DNA of 15,163 nt from Candidatus Palibaumannia cicadellinicola. Lineage in GTDB: Bacteria > Pseudomonadota > Gammaproteobacteria > Enterobacterales > Enterobacteriaceae. The position numbers and the translations under genes were made by a program. Location of the stretch: assembly GCF_002855795.1 (NCBI RefSeq), contig NZ_NJPO01000166.1:1-15163 (forward strand). The letters are read 5' to 3'. Shown here piece by piece: positions 1 to 11,189 of the stretch; position 1 is the first letter of the stretch; every line of letters starts with the position of its first letter. A model generated the notes under the pieces. It had not been told where the DNA came from and did not search any database. It saw only the letters and a program-made list of their open reading frames with translations.

Positions 1-21
1 CAATAATAGTTTCAAATTAAG

Positions 22-27
22 TATAAT
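22..27 (+). promoter_or_regulatory. possible -10 box upstream of asnS
   Basis: A perfect TATAAT hexamer lies about 95 bases before the asnS start. The matching -35 would fall at or before the left edge of the window, so it cannot be judged. In an AT-rich intergenic region a lone TATAAT is weak evidence. A second near match, GATAAT at 83-88, has no good -35 partner. Confidence 0.2.
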
Positions 28-122
28 TAGTCCAATTTACTAACCTAGCTAGGTAGCTATCTAATTGAATTTTAATTATTGAGATAATATCATAAGGTTT
101 GAATACCTATTCAATTTTAATT

Positions 123-1523
123 ATGAACTCTATACCTATAGTAAACATACTGCAAGGGTCTATTTTAACTGAGAGTGAAGTCACTATACATGGTTGGGTG
201 CGTACCCGTAGAGATTCCAAAGCAGGAATCTCCTTTCTTTCTGTTTATGATGGTTCATGCTTCGATTCATTGCAAGTGATTATTCATCATACTATACACA
301 ATTATAAAAATGATGTTTTGCGTCTAACTACCGGCTGCTCGGTAACCATTACCGGTAGAGTAGTAGTATCAATTGGCCTAGGCCAGCGTTTCGAGATACA
401 GGCCAAAATAGTTAAAGTGCTGGGATGGGTCGAAGATCCAGACACTTATCCGATCACAGCCAAACAACATAGTATTGAATATCTACGAGAAGTAGCTCAT
501 TTACGTCCACGTACCAATCTTATCGGCGCAGTTACTAGGGTACGACATACTTTAGCACAAGCTATTCATCGCTTTATGAATGAAGAAGGTTTTTTATGGG
601 TTTCTACTCCATTAATTACAGCTTTTAATAGTGAAGGTGCGGGCGAAATGTTCCGTGTTTCTACGCTAGATTTAGAAAATGTGCCGCATAACCATCAGGG
701 AAAAGTAAACTATGAAAAAGATTTCTTTGGTAAAGAAGCTTTCCTCACGGTATCCGGTCAGTTGAATGGAGAAAGCTATGCCTGTGCATTGTCTAAAATA
801 TATACTTTTGGTCCCACCTTTCGCGCGGAAAACTCTAATACTAGCCGTCATTTAGCAGAGTTCTGGATGGTTGAACCAGAGATCGCATTCGCGAATTTAA
901 CAGATATTGCCTCTTTAGCAGAAAAAATGCTGAAATACCTGTTTCAAATCGTATTGACAGAGCGTGCTGATGACATGAAGTTTTTTGCTGAACGGATTAA
1001 TACAAATGCTATTAACCGATTAGAGCAATTTATCAGCTCTAATTTTGTCCAAATAGATTACACTGAGGTAATAGAGATTTTACAAGTTTGCGAGCAAAAT
1101 TTTGCTCATACTGTTTTTTGGGGTATCGATCTTTCTTCCGAACATGAACGTTATCTTGCTGAGAAATATTTTAAAGCTCCTGTAGTCGTGACAAATTATC
1201 CAAAAGATATTAAAGCCTTTTATATGCGAATGAATGATGACGGAAAAACCGTAGCTGCGATGGATGTGCTGGCGCCTGGAATTGGAGAAATTATCGGTGG
1301 ATCACAACGTGAAGAGCGTCTAGTGAAACTAGATCAACGTTTAGTTGATATGGGATTGAAAACAGAAGATTATTGGTGGTATCGTGATTTACGCCGTTAC
1401 GGAACTGTACCTCATTCTGGTTTTGGATTAGGTTTCGAAAGATTAATAGTCTATGTCACAGGAATACCAAATATCCGTGAGGTAATACCTTTCCCAAGAA
1501 GCTCGCGTCAGGCATCTTTTTAA
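123..1523 (+). CDS. asnS: asparaginyl-tRNA synthetase
   Basis: Cytoplasmic class IIb aminoacyl-tRNA synthetase that activates asparagine with ATP and attaches it to tRNA-Asn. With the ATG at 123 the protein is 466 residues, the same as E. coli AsnS, and begins [13 protein letters not shown] in line with that protein. An in-frame TTG at 99 would add eight residues with no counterpart, so I chose the ATG, although it has no clear ribosome binding site (an AAGG at 94-97 is too far away). The anticodon-binding OB fold covers roughly residues 1-100 ([16 protein letters not shown]). The class II core follows: motif 2 at about 233-249 ([17 protein letters not shown]) and motif 3 at 433-441 (GFGLGFERL). 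The reading frame is intact. aspC follows on the same strand after 141 bases; in E. coli ompF sits between them. Identification is very secure. Confidence 0.97.
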   Translation: MNSIPIVNILQGSILTESEVTIHGWVRTRRDSKAGISFLSVYDGSCFDSLQVIIHHTIHNYKNDVLRLTTGCSVTITGRVVVSIGLGQRFEIQAKIVKVLGWVEDPDTYPITAKQHSIEYLREVAHLRPRTNLIGAVTRVRHTLAQAIHRFMNEEGFLWVSTPLITAFNSEGAGEMFRVSTLDLENVPHNHQGKVNYEKDFFGKEAFLTVSGQLNGESYACALSKIYTFGPTFRAENSNTSRHLAEFWMVEPEIAFANLTDIASLAEKMLKYLFQIVLTERADDMKFFAERINTNAINRLEQFISSNFVQIDYTEVIEILQVCEQNFAHTVFWGIDLSSEHERYLAEKYFKAPVVVTNYPKDIKAFYMRMNDDGKTVAAMDVLAPGIGEIIGGSQREERLVKLDQRLVDMGLKTEDYWWYRDLRRYGTVPHSGFGLGFERLIVYVTGIPNIREVIPFPRSSRQASF

Positions 1524-1664
1524 AATTATCCCAGCTGTCGCCGCTAATATTAGAATCATTAGCCATTTGATAATTTTCTCATCGTACGTTAAGCGACTAA
1601 CATTGTTTAAATACAATTACTATTGTTAAATAGTATTACTTTTCATTTTGGGGCAAAACTATTT

Positions 1665-2855
1665 ATGTTTGAATCTATTCAGGCTGCTCCCACCGAACCT
1701 ATTCTCGGTATGCTAGATATTTTTCGTGCGGATTATCGCTCATATAAAATAAACTTAGGCATCGGAGTATACCAAGACGAAACTGGTAATACACCTATTC
1801 TAGCTAGTGTTAAAAAAGCTGAAGCATTACTGCTCGATGAAGAGACTAGCAAAAATTATTTGAGCATTCAAGGTATTGATACTTTTGCTCATTATATCCA
1901 GCGGCTACTATTTGGCGAAAATAGTACAGTAATGAGCAATAAGTTTACGCGCTGCGCGCAAACCCCAGGAGGTACCTGTGCTTTACGAGTAGCTGCGGAG
2001 TTTTTATTCCATAATACTACCGCACGACGTATTTGGATTAGTAATCCAAGTTGGCCAAACCATAAAAATATCTTTCAAGCTGCTGGTTTAGATGTGTATG
2101 AGTACACTTACTATGATACTACCAACCATGTCCTTGATTTGAATGGAATGCTGGCTAATCTGAGCAAGGCTAATGCCGGTGATGTAGTGCTGTTCCACGG
2201 ATGCTGCCACAATCCAAGCGGGATGGATTTAAGTTCCGAGCAGTGGCGTGAACTAGCTGATTTCACAGCAAAAAATAATTTGTTGCCGCTGTTTGACTTT
2301 TCTTATCAAGGGTTTGCCTACGGTCTGGAAGAGGATACCGAAGGAATAAAAATTTTTAGTAGGGGGCATCGTGAATTTATCATCTGTAGCTCTTATTCAA
2401 AAATGTTCAGTTTGTACAACGAACGTGTCGGTGCCTGTATCATTGTAGCTACAGCAAATGATATAGTCGAACGTGCATTTAGTCAGCTAAAATCAATTAT
2501 TCGCGCTAACTATTCTAACCCGCCCGCACACGGAGCGGCCGTAGTAGCAACTATTCTGGGCGACGATGTGCTACGCGCCATATGGGAGCATGAGCTTAAA
2601 AATATGCGAGAACGCATTCAAAGAATGCGTATTCTATTAGTAAATATTTTACAAGAAAAAGGTGCACAGCAAGACTTTAGTTTTATTAATCAGCAACATG
2701 GTATGTTTTCTTTCAGCGGTCTAAACCAAAAACAAGTACTGAAGCTGCGCAACGAATTCGGGGTTTATTTAGTTGATTCTGGTCGTATCAACGTGGCAGG
2801 TCTGACACTAGATAATATCGAGCAACTATGTGAAGCGATTATCGCAGTACTATAG
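1665..2855 (+). CDS. aspC: aspartate aminotransferase
   Basis: PLP-dependent class I aminotransferase that interconverts oxaloacetate plus glutamate with aspartate plus 2-oxoglutarate; the family can also transaminate aromatic keto acids. Starting at the ATG at 1665 gives 396 residues, the same as E. coli AspC, and the N-terminus [15 protein letters not shown] matches it. Upstream in-frame starts would add an AT-rich extension with no counterpart. Visible sites are the PLP lysine K246 in SSYSKMF, D211 in DFSYQG (pairs with the pyridine nitrogen), the SNPSWPNH segment at 126-133, and R374 in SGRINVAG, which binds the substrate carboxylate. A GGGG at 1650-1653 is a possible but distant ribosome binding site. 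The gene follows asnS and converges on gloC, as in enterics. The possibility that it acts as a TyrB-type enzyme cannot be excluded, but sequence and neighbours point to AspC. Confidence 0.95.
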   Translation: MFESIQAAPTEPILGMLDIFRADYRSYKINLGIGVYQDETGNTPILASVKKAEALLLDEETSKNYLSIQGIDTFAHYIQRLLFGENSTVMSNKFTRCAQTPGGTCALRVAAEFLFHNTTARRIWISNPSWPNHKNIFQAAGLDVYEYTYYDTTNHVLDLNGMLANLSKANAGDVVLFHGCCHNPSGMDLSSEQWRELADFTAKNNLLPLFDFSYQGFAYGLEEDTEGIKIFSRGHREFIICSSYSKMFSLYNERVGACIIVATANDIVERAFSQLKSIIRANYSNPPAHGAAVVATILGDDVLRAIWEHELKNMRERIQRMRILLVNILQEKGAQQDFSFINQQHGMFSFSGLNQKQVLKLRNEFGVYLVDSGRINVAGLTLDNIEQLCEAIIAVL

Positions 2856-2913
2856 TATAGTTAAGTTATGCGTGAGTCTCTTTCTGATTTGGCATGTTGG
2901 ACCGCACGCTACC

Positions 2914-3546
2914 CTACCGCAAAAATAAATTACTATAGCGTTCACGACCGATCGTAGACATCGGACCATGCCCTGGTAAAAAAACTATATCGTCTGCAAG
3001 ACGTAGTAGTAGGTTATTAATTGAGTGCATTAACATCTGTGCATTGCCACCGGGTAAATCAGTACGCCCGATAGCGTTTCTGAATAGTACATCACCCATA
3101 ATAATAAATCTGCTTGTTTTATTCCACAATACAACATGGCCCGGAGAGTGGCCAGGACAGTGTAGGACAAGGTAGCTTTCCATACCTACCTTAATAATTT
3201 CTCCGTTATCTAACCAGTGATCCGGTAAAAATGAGTCGATGATTGGCACACCAAACATTTTGCATTGTCCTGGTAGGTTTTCCAATAGAGGTTGATCGGC
3301 AGAGTGAGGGCCAATAATAGGCACCCCATAGTACTGTGCTAATTCCTTCGATGCTCCTACATGATCTAAATGACCGTGAGTTAATAAAATTTTTGTTATC
3401 GTAACGTTAAATGTCTCTATTTCAAGGCACAGTCGTCGTGCATCACCACCAGGATCTACCAATGCAGCTTCTTTTATTTGATCGCACCAGATTAGTGAAC
3501 AATTTTGGTTAAATGCCGTCACCGGCATGAGATGATATCGCATCAT
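2914..3546 (-). CDS. gloC: type II glyoxalase, YcbL/GloC family metallo-hydrolase
   Basis: Metallo-beta-lactamase-fold hydrolase that, in the family, cleaves S-D-lactoylglutathione to D-lactate and glutathione in methylglyoxal detoxification. The metal-binding set is complete: THGHLDH at residues 56-62, H133 within PGHSPGH, D152 in MGDVLF, and H193 in PGHGP. The N-terminus reads MMRYHLMPVTAFNQNCSLIWC. Alignment with E. coli YcbL (215 residues) would begin at the second Met (3543); both ATGs lie behind a GAAG at usable distance, so the start is uncertain by one codon. The protein ends at FLR and lacks the last few residues of the E. coli protein, which lie outside the catalytic core. It converges on aspC across 58 bases and lies 41 bases downstream of yeeZ on the same strand, so the two may share a transcript. 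The physiological substrate is inferred from the family. Confidence 0.88.
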   Translation of the reverse strand: MMRYHLMPVTAFNQNCSLIWCDQIKEAALVDPGGDARRLCLEIETFNVTITKILLTHGHLDHVGASKELAQYYGVPIIGPHSADQPLLENLPGQCKMFGVPIIDSFLPDHWLDNGEIIKVGMESYLVLHCPGHSPGHVVLWNKTSRFIIMGDVLFRNAIGRTDLPGGNAQMLMHSINNLLLRLADDIVFLPGHGPMSTIGRERYSNLFLR

Positions 3547-3587
3547 ACTGACTTCTTATATGATTAAGTAGTTAAGGTCTACTAAAT

Positions 3588-4409
3588 TTATTTAACGTTG
3601 GTTAATTTGGGGTACTGGTACTCAAATCCTTGCTCTTGACAAATACGATTACCGTCTATTATTTTTTCTTTGTCTTGGTTAATATCGGCTAAATATACAG
3701 GCGGTTTGATACCTAACATACGCGCCATCATGGGATAGTAATTTCGCTTTAGTGGATGATATGGCGCGCAAAGATTATAACAATAACTACCATATGATAA
3801 TTGAAGCAATAGACTAATAGCACTAATGACATCCATTTGATGTACTAAATTAACTACTTGCCCTCCACCGAGTAGTCCTTGCTTACCAGAAAGAAAACGA
3901 CCGGGATGGCGACCTGGGCCGACTAACCCAGCTAGTCTGATAATATTAACTGATGTATAGGGTAACTTATATAACCATTTTTCTAACTTCACTAGGCACT
4001 GACCTAATGGAGAAACTGGTACGGTAGGGCTATCCTCGCAGTAAAAGCCAGCTTTTTCACCATAAACTGAGATAGAACTAGTGAAAATAAGACGTGGCAC
4101 AGCAGTAACCTGCGCTCTATTTACAACCTGCTGAACAGCTAAGAGGTAATTCTCTATTCTTTCTGCGTTACGCCCAATAGGTAATGTAATTACCAATGCG
4201 TCAGTCTTAAACAGAGCTCTAATATTATCTGCATTAACTTCTAGTAAAGGTGTCAGGTTAAGCTGATAGCACTCTATGCCTATTAGGCGTGCCGCTTCTA
4301 CTCCCTCCTTACTAGTTTTGCTACCAACTACTTGATAGCCCTGAGCAAGCAGTGATAATGCCAACGGCATACCTAACCAACCTAAACCAATAATCGATAT
4401 TTTTTTCAT
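3588..4409 (-). CDS. yeeZ: YeeZ-like NAD(P)-binding epimerase/dehydratase family protein
   Basis: Predicted Rossmann-fold protein of the extended short-chain dehydrogenase type, with no established substrate. With the ATG at 4407-4409 it is 273 residues and begins MKKISIIGLGWLGMPLALSL, parallel to E. coli YeeZ (274 residues). A longer reading frame from 4469 adds 20 residues with no counterpart and runs into the divergent control region, so I rejected it. The dinucleotide-binding glycine motif is at residues 8-13 (GLGWLG). Family segments ITLP, FTSSISVYG and RLAGLVGPGRHPGRF are well kept, and the C-terminal FEYQYP matches. No canonical YxxxK catalytic pair is visible, as also appears true in E. 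coli YeeZ. In E. coli this gene lies upstream of and divergent from the his operon, as here, but the yefM-yoeB pair between them is absent. Retention in a reduced genome suggests a useful but unknown role. Confidence 0.85.
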   Translation of the reverse strand: MKKISIIGLGWLGMPLALSLLAQGYQVVGSKTSKEGVEAARLIGIECYQLNLTPLLEVNADNIRALFKTDALVITLPIGRNAERIENYLLAVQQVVNRAQVTAVPRLIFTSSISVYGEKAGFYCEDSPTVPVSPLGQCLVKLEKWLYKLPYTSVNIIRLAGLVGPGRHPGRFLSGKQGLLGGGQVVNLVHQMDVISAISLLLQLSYGSYCYNLCAPYHPLKRNYYPMMARMLGIKPPVYLADINQDKEKIIDGNRICQEQGFEYQYPKLTNVK

Positions 4410-4456
4410 TTTACTTGCGCTTAATAAGTATAAGTACAAATTAGTACAAAAAAGTG

Positions 4457-4485
4457 TTGCACTCTGCACTAAACATCGTTAGGTT
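4457..4485 (+). promoter_or_regulatory. candidate his operon promoter
   Basis: TTGCAC at 4457-4462 and TAGGTT at 4480-4485 are separated by 17 bases, which would start transcription near 4492, about 42 bases before the leader peptide. Both hexamers depart from consensus. From memory, the enteric his promoter also has a poor -10 of this form, which is why I prefer it to TAAAAT at 4512-4517; that box would leave too little space before the leader start. Low confidence. Confidence 0.3.
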
Positions 4486-4534
4486 AAATAACACATTTAT
4501 TCATAGTTACATAAAATGACTTGTGGAACCAATT

Positions 4535-4582
4535 ATGAACTACATTATGATCAAACCATATTATCACCATAAACCTGATTAG
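4535..4582 (+). CDS. hisL: his operon leader peptide, degenerate
   Basis: A 15-codon open frame encodes MNYIMIKPYYHHKPD and stops at TAG 4580-4582, immediately at the first helix of the his attenuator. E. coli HisL is 16 residues: seven residues ending in Lys, seven His, then Pro-Asp. Here Lys7 and the final Pro-Asp are in matching places, but the six codons between them are CCA TAT TAT CAC CAT AAA, so only two are His. The two TAT codons differ from CAT by a single C-to-T change. A GGA at 4525-4527 lies seven bases before the ATG as a short ribosome binding site. An inner ATG at 4547 is a possible alternative start. In the enteric mechanism, stalling at His codons when charged tRNA-His is low favours the antiterminator. 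With two His codons the response should be weaker; that is inference. Confidence 0.75.
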   Translation: MNYIMIKPYYHHKPD

Positions 4583-4680
4583 TCTTTCAGGCGATAGGTG
4601 CTGGAAGACATTTCCCTCTTCCAGTGGCGCAGAAGAAGAAGAAAAAGCCCTCGGAAGAAATATTCCGAGGTTTTTTTTTG
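4574..4680 (+). promoter_or_regulatory. his operon transcription attenuator
   Basis: The segment closely matches the enteric his leader and holds all its alternative helices. Pause-type pairings: CCTGA 4574-4578 with TCAGG 4587-4591 (A:B) and CTGGAAGA 4601-4608 with TCTTCCAG 4617-4624 (C:D). Terminator: 4649-4656 with 4663-4670 (E:F). Competing pairings: TCTTTCAG 4583-4590 with CTGGAAGA 4601-4608 (B:C, one G-U) and TCTTCC 4617-4622 with GGAAGA 4653-4658 (D:E, the antiterminator). Known logic for the family: ribosome position on the leader peptide decides between A:B/C:D/E:F, which terminates, and B:C/D:E, which reads through into hisG. A GAA-rich spacer at 4631-4646 differs from the E. coli sequence. 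Confidence 0.85.
4649..4679 (+). terminator. his attenuator intrinsic terminator
   Basis: A perfect 8-bp stem, CCTCGGAA (4649-4656) with TTCCGAGG (4663-4670), closes a six-base loop and is followed by nine T residues (4671-4679). Five A residues just upstream (4642-4646) could extend pairing with the T run. It corresponds to the E:F helix of the enteric his attenuator and precedes the hisG start by 32 bases. Confidence 0.88.
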
Positions 4681-4711
4681 CAGTAGTCAATCATTTACTG
4701 AGGACATCATA

Positions 4712-5608
4712 TTGGACAAATCACGATTACGGATAGCAATGCAGAAATCTGGCAGACTCAGCAAAGAATCTCAGCAATTACTCGAACAATGCGGGATAAA
4801 AATTCATTTACAACAGCAACGGCTGCTAGCTTTTGCTGAAAATATGCCTATAGATATTATGCGGGTACGTGATGATGATATTCCGGGCCTAGTATTAGAC
4901 AGTGTAGTAGATTTAGGGATTATAGGTGAGAATGTGCTAGAAGAAGAGCTACTTGCTCGTCGTGCTCAAGGCGAAGATCCCCGCTATGTTATTCTGCGTA
5001 GATTAGATTTTGGTGGATGTAGGCTATCGATGGCATGGCCTCTAGATAAGGAATGGAACGGGCCTACATGTCTACAAGGTAAACGTATAGCTACTTCTTA
5101 CCCTCATCTACTCAAGCAATACCTCGATAAACTAGGTATCCATTTCAAATCTTGTTTGTTGAACGGTTCTGTAGAAGTAGCACCACGCGCTGGTCTAGCT
5201 GATGCTATATGCGATTTAGTTTCAACTGGTGCTACGCTTGAAGCAAACGGTTTGCGCGAAGTTGAGGTGATTTATCGCTCTAAAGCTTGCTTAATTAAGC
5301 GTGATGGAGAGCTTTCGATCACGAAGCAAGCGCTAGTAGATAAGTTAATGATCCGTATTCAGGGGGTGATTCAAGCGCGTGAGTCGAAATATATCATGAT
5401 GCACGCACCAACCGAACGACTAGATAATATTATCAGTCTACTACCTGGAGCTGAGCGTCCTACCGTACTGCCATTAGCTAGCGATCAGAATCTGGTAGCT
5501 ATGCACATGGTAAGCCGCGAAACTCTCTTCTGGGAAACGATGGAAAACTTAAAAGCCCTAGGGGCTCGTTCTATTCTAGTGTTGCCAATTGAAAAGATGA
5601 TGGAGTAA
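4712..5608 (+). CDS. hisG: ATP phosphoribosyltransferase, long form
   Basis: First step of histidine synthesis: joins ATP and PRPP to give N1-(5-phosphoribosyl)-ATP, and is the feedback-controlled step in enterics. I placed the start at TTG 4712, which gives 298 residues beginning (M)[16 protein letters not shown]. This aligns with E. coli HisG (299 residues, [18 protein letters not shown]), and GAGG at 4700-4703 lies eight bases upstream. The longer frame from GTG 4598 would translate through the attenuator hairpins and is rejected. The PRPP-binding loop DLVSTGATL is at residues 168-176. The C-terminal ACT-like regulatory domain, from about residue 224, is present with [13 protein letters not shown], the region that binds histidine in E. 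coli. No HisZ partner is needed for the long form. Inhibition by histidine is therefore probably retained (inference). Confidence 0.95.
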   Translation: MDKSRLRIAMQKSGRLSKESQQLLEQCGIKIHLQQQRLLAFAENMPIDIMRVRDDDIPGLVLDSVVDLGIIGENVLEEELLARRAQGEDPRYVILRRLDFGGCRLSMAWPLDKEWNGPTCLQGKRIATSYPHLLKQYLDKLGIHFKSCLLNGSVEVAPRAGLADAICDLVSTGATLEANGLREVEVIYRSKACLIKRDGELSITKQALVDKLMIRIQGVIQARESKYIMMHAPTERLDNIISLLPGAERPTVLPLASDQNLVAMHMVSRETLFWETMENLKALGARSILVLPIEKMME

Positions 5609-5612
5609 AGCA

Positions 5613-8011
<2,399 letters not shown>

Positions 8012-8026
8012 CAAGGAGTCGTACCT

Positions 8027-9094
8027 ATGAGTGATAAAGTGTTATTTATCGATAGAGATGGTACGCTTATAAGCGAACCAACCGACAATTTTCAAGTAGA
8101 TCGAATAGAGAAGCTAGCACTAGAGCCATACGTTATAACTGCACTACTAATATTACAAAAAGCTGACTTCAAATTAGTCATGATAACTAACCAGGATGGT
8201 CTAGGAACATCCAGTTTTCCTCAAAAAGATTTCGACGGTCCGCATAATTTTATGATGCATATTTTTAATTCGCAGGGAATATTTTTCGATCAAGTTTTGA
8301 TTTGCCCTCATATGCCGATCGATCAGTGCGATTGCCGAAAACCAGGAATAGCACTAGTAGCACCCTGGCTAGTAGGCGATACATTAGATAAGGCCAATAG
8401 TTATGTGATCGGGGATAGGGAAACAGATATTACCCTAGCATATAATATGGGCATTAATGGCTGGCGTTATCAGCGTGATATTCTTAACTGGCAAGTCATA
8501 TGTAATAAATTAACCCGTAGTGATCGACATGCTCACGTGAAACGTATTACTAGGGAAACCATCATAGATGTTGAGGTATGGCTAGATAGAGAAGGTAATA
8601 GTCAGATTAATACAGGCATTGGTTTTTTCGATCACATGCTAGACCAGATCGCTACCCACGGAGGATTACGTCTCAAAATAGAAGTAGGGGGAGATTTACA
8701 CATTGATGATCACCATACTATTGAAGACACTGCACTAGCGCTCGGCGAAGCCCTTAAAAAAGGGCTTGGAGATAAGTATGGTATTAATCGTTTCGGTTTT
8801 ATACTACCGATGGACGAATGCTTAGCAGGTTGTACGCTGGATATATCTGGTAGGCCGCACCTGGAATATAAGGCGGAATATGCATATCAAAGAATTGGAG
8901 ATATGAGTACTGAAATGGTTGAGCATTTTTTCCGCTCACTATCTTATGCTATGGCCTGTACATTACATTTGCGAACAAAAGGTAAAAATGACCATCACCG
9001 AGTAGAAAGTTTGTTCAAAGTGTTCGGGCGCGCTCTACGTCAGGCAATACACGTTGATGGCAATATTCTACCTAGCTCAAAAGGAGTGCTGTAA
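8027..9094 (+). CDS. hisB: bifunctional histidinol-phosphatase / imidazoleglycerol-phosphate dehydratase
   Basis: A single protein carries the dehydratase (imidazoleglycerol phosphate to imidazole acetol phosphate) and the later histidinol-phosphate phosphatase. It has 355 residues, the same as E. coli HisB. The N-terminal HAD phosphatase domain (about 1-165) has the nucleophile motif DRDGT with D9 and D11, a zinc site C93, H95, C101, C103 in [11 protein letters not shown], and D130 in GDRETD. The C-terminal dehydratase domain has [14 protein letters not shown] at 200-213, DDHHTIED at 227-234 and HHRVESLFK at 323-331, which bind the two metals. Unlike E. coli, where hisC and hisB overlap by four bases as I recall, here a 15-base gap with a strong AAGGAG (8013-8018) precedes the ATG. 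The fused form is typical of enteric gammaproteobacteria. Confidence 0.96.
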   Translation: MSDKVLFIDRDGTLISEPTDNFQVDRIEKLALEPYVITALLILQKADFKLVMITNQDGLGTSSFPQKDFDGPHNFMMHIFNSQGIFFDQVLICPHMPIDQCDCRKPGIALVAPWLVGDTLDKANSYVIGDRETDITLAYNMGINGWRYQRDILNWQVICNKLTRSDRHAHVKRITRETIIDVEVWLDREGNSQINTGIGFFDHMLDQIATHGGLRLKIEVGGDLHIDDHHTIEDTALALGEALKKGLGDKYGINRFGFILPMDECLAGCTLDISGRPHLEYKAEYAYQRIGDMSTEMVEHFFRSLSYAMACTLHLRTKGKNDHHRVESLFKVFGRALRQAIHVDGNILPSSKGVL

Positions 9095-9684
9095 TGAAAG
9101 TAGTAATCATCGATACTTGCTGTGCTAATTTGTTATCAGTCACTGCTGCTATACGTCGTTTGGGTTATCAGCCTAAGGTTAGTCACGATGCTGAAGTAGT
9201 TTTACAAGCTAATAAGTTATTTTTACCTGGTGTAGGTACAGCGAAAGCTGCTATGGAGCAATTGGACAACAGTCAGCTGATCGATCTAGTTAAGATGATT
9301 ACTCAACCAGTACTAGGTATCTGCCTAGGTATGCAGTTGCTGGGCAGCGGTAGTGATGAAAGTGGGGGTATAACAACTCTTGGGATCATCAACGCTCCTG
9401 TAAAAAAAATGGCTCATATTAACCGGCCTTGGCCGCATATGGGTTGGAATAAGGTAAAACAAAAAGTCAGACACAGTCTGTTTCGCGGCATCCCGGAAGA
9501 TAGCTACTTTTACTTCGTACATGGTTACGCTATGCAGCCATGCTACGCAACCATAGCTCAAGCTAACTATAGTGAACCATTCACCGCTGCGGTAGCAAAA
9601 GACAACTTTTTGGGTGTGCAATTTCATCCCGAGCGCTCCGGCACTGTTGGCCGACAATTACTGAAAAATTTTCTGGAGATGTAA
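9094..9684 (+). CDS. hisH: imidazole glycerol phosphate synthase, glutaminase subunit
   Basis: Class I glutamine amidotransferase subunit that hydrolyses glutamine and channels ammonia to HisF. It is 196 residues, equal to E. coli HisH. The catalytic triad is complete: C77 in [10 protein letters not shown]178 and E180 in FHPERSG. The oxyanion-strand motif LPGVG is at 44-48. The ATG shares its A with the hisB stop (TAATG), behind AAGGAG, so translation is coupled. Two differences from E. coli stand out: the N-terminal DTGCANL reads DTCCANL, replacing a glycine that I recall as conserved in the family, and FVHSYA reads FVHGYA. An uninterrupted run of eight A residues at 9402-9409 lies within the gene, but the frame is intact. 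Confidence 0.96.
   Translation: MKVVIIDTCCANLLSVTAAIRRLGYQPKVSHDAEVVLQANKLFLPGVGTAKAAMEQLDNSQLIDLVKMITQPVLGICLGMQLLGSGSDESGGITTLGIINAPVKKMAHINRPWPHMGWNKVKQKVRHSLFRGIPEDSYFYFVHGYAMQPCYATIAQANYSEPFTAAVAKDNFLGVQFHPERSGTVGRQLLKNFLEM

Positions 9685-11182
<1,498 letters not shown>

Positions 11183-11189
<7 letters not shown>

Noticed and set aside
1543..1563. Hairpin GCTAAT with ATTAGC after asnS as a terminator
   Set aside because: The stem is only six mostly A-T pairs with a nine-base loop, and no T tract follows directly.
1604..1632. aspC promoter from TTGTTT with TAAATA, or TACAAT at 1612-1617
   Set aside because: Hexamer matches are poor or lack a partner; in such AT-rich sequence they are not distinguishable from chance.
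4433..4450. TrpR-type operator reading of the AGTACAAA repeats
   Set aside because: The half-sites are direct, not inverted, and the ACTAGT core of known TrpR operators is absent.
4410..4469. N-terminal extension of yeeZ
   Set aside because: The E. coli protein begins at MKK; the extra 20 residues have no counterpart and overlap promoter-like sequence.
4512..4517. TAAAAT as the his -10 box
   Set aside because: It would start transcription almost at the leader ribosome binding site, and no -35 hexamer is found at 16-18 bases.
4484..4690. 68-residue minus-strand frame across the his leader
   Set aside because: It lies antisense to the attenuator and leader peptide, has no recognisable similarity, and its composition follows from the RNA structure elements on the other strand.
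4598..4711. Longer hisG frame from GTG 4598
   Set aside because: It would translate the C:D and terminator hairpins of the attenuator, giving an unrelated Arg/Lys-rich extension. Homology and the GAGG site support TTG 4712.
9325..9657. 110-residue minus-strand frame opposite hisH
   Set aside because: It is a shadow of a well-supported gene, with no motif of its own.
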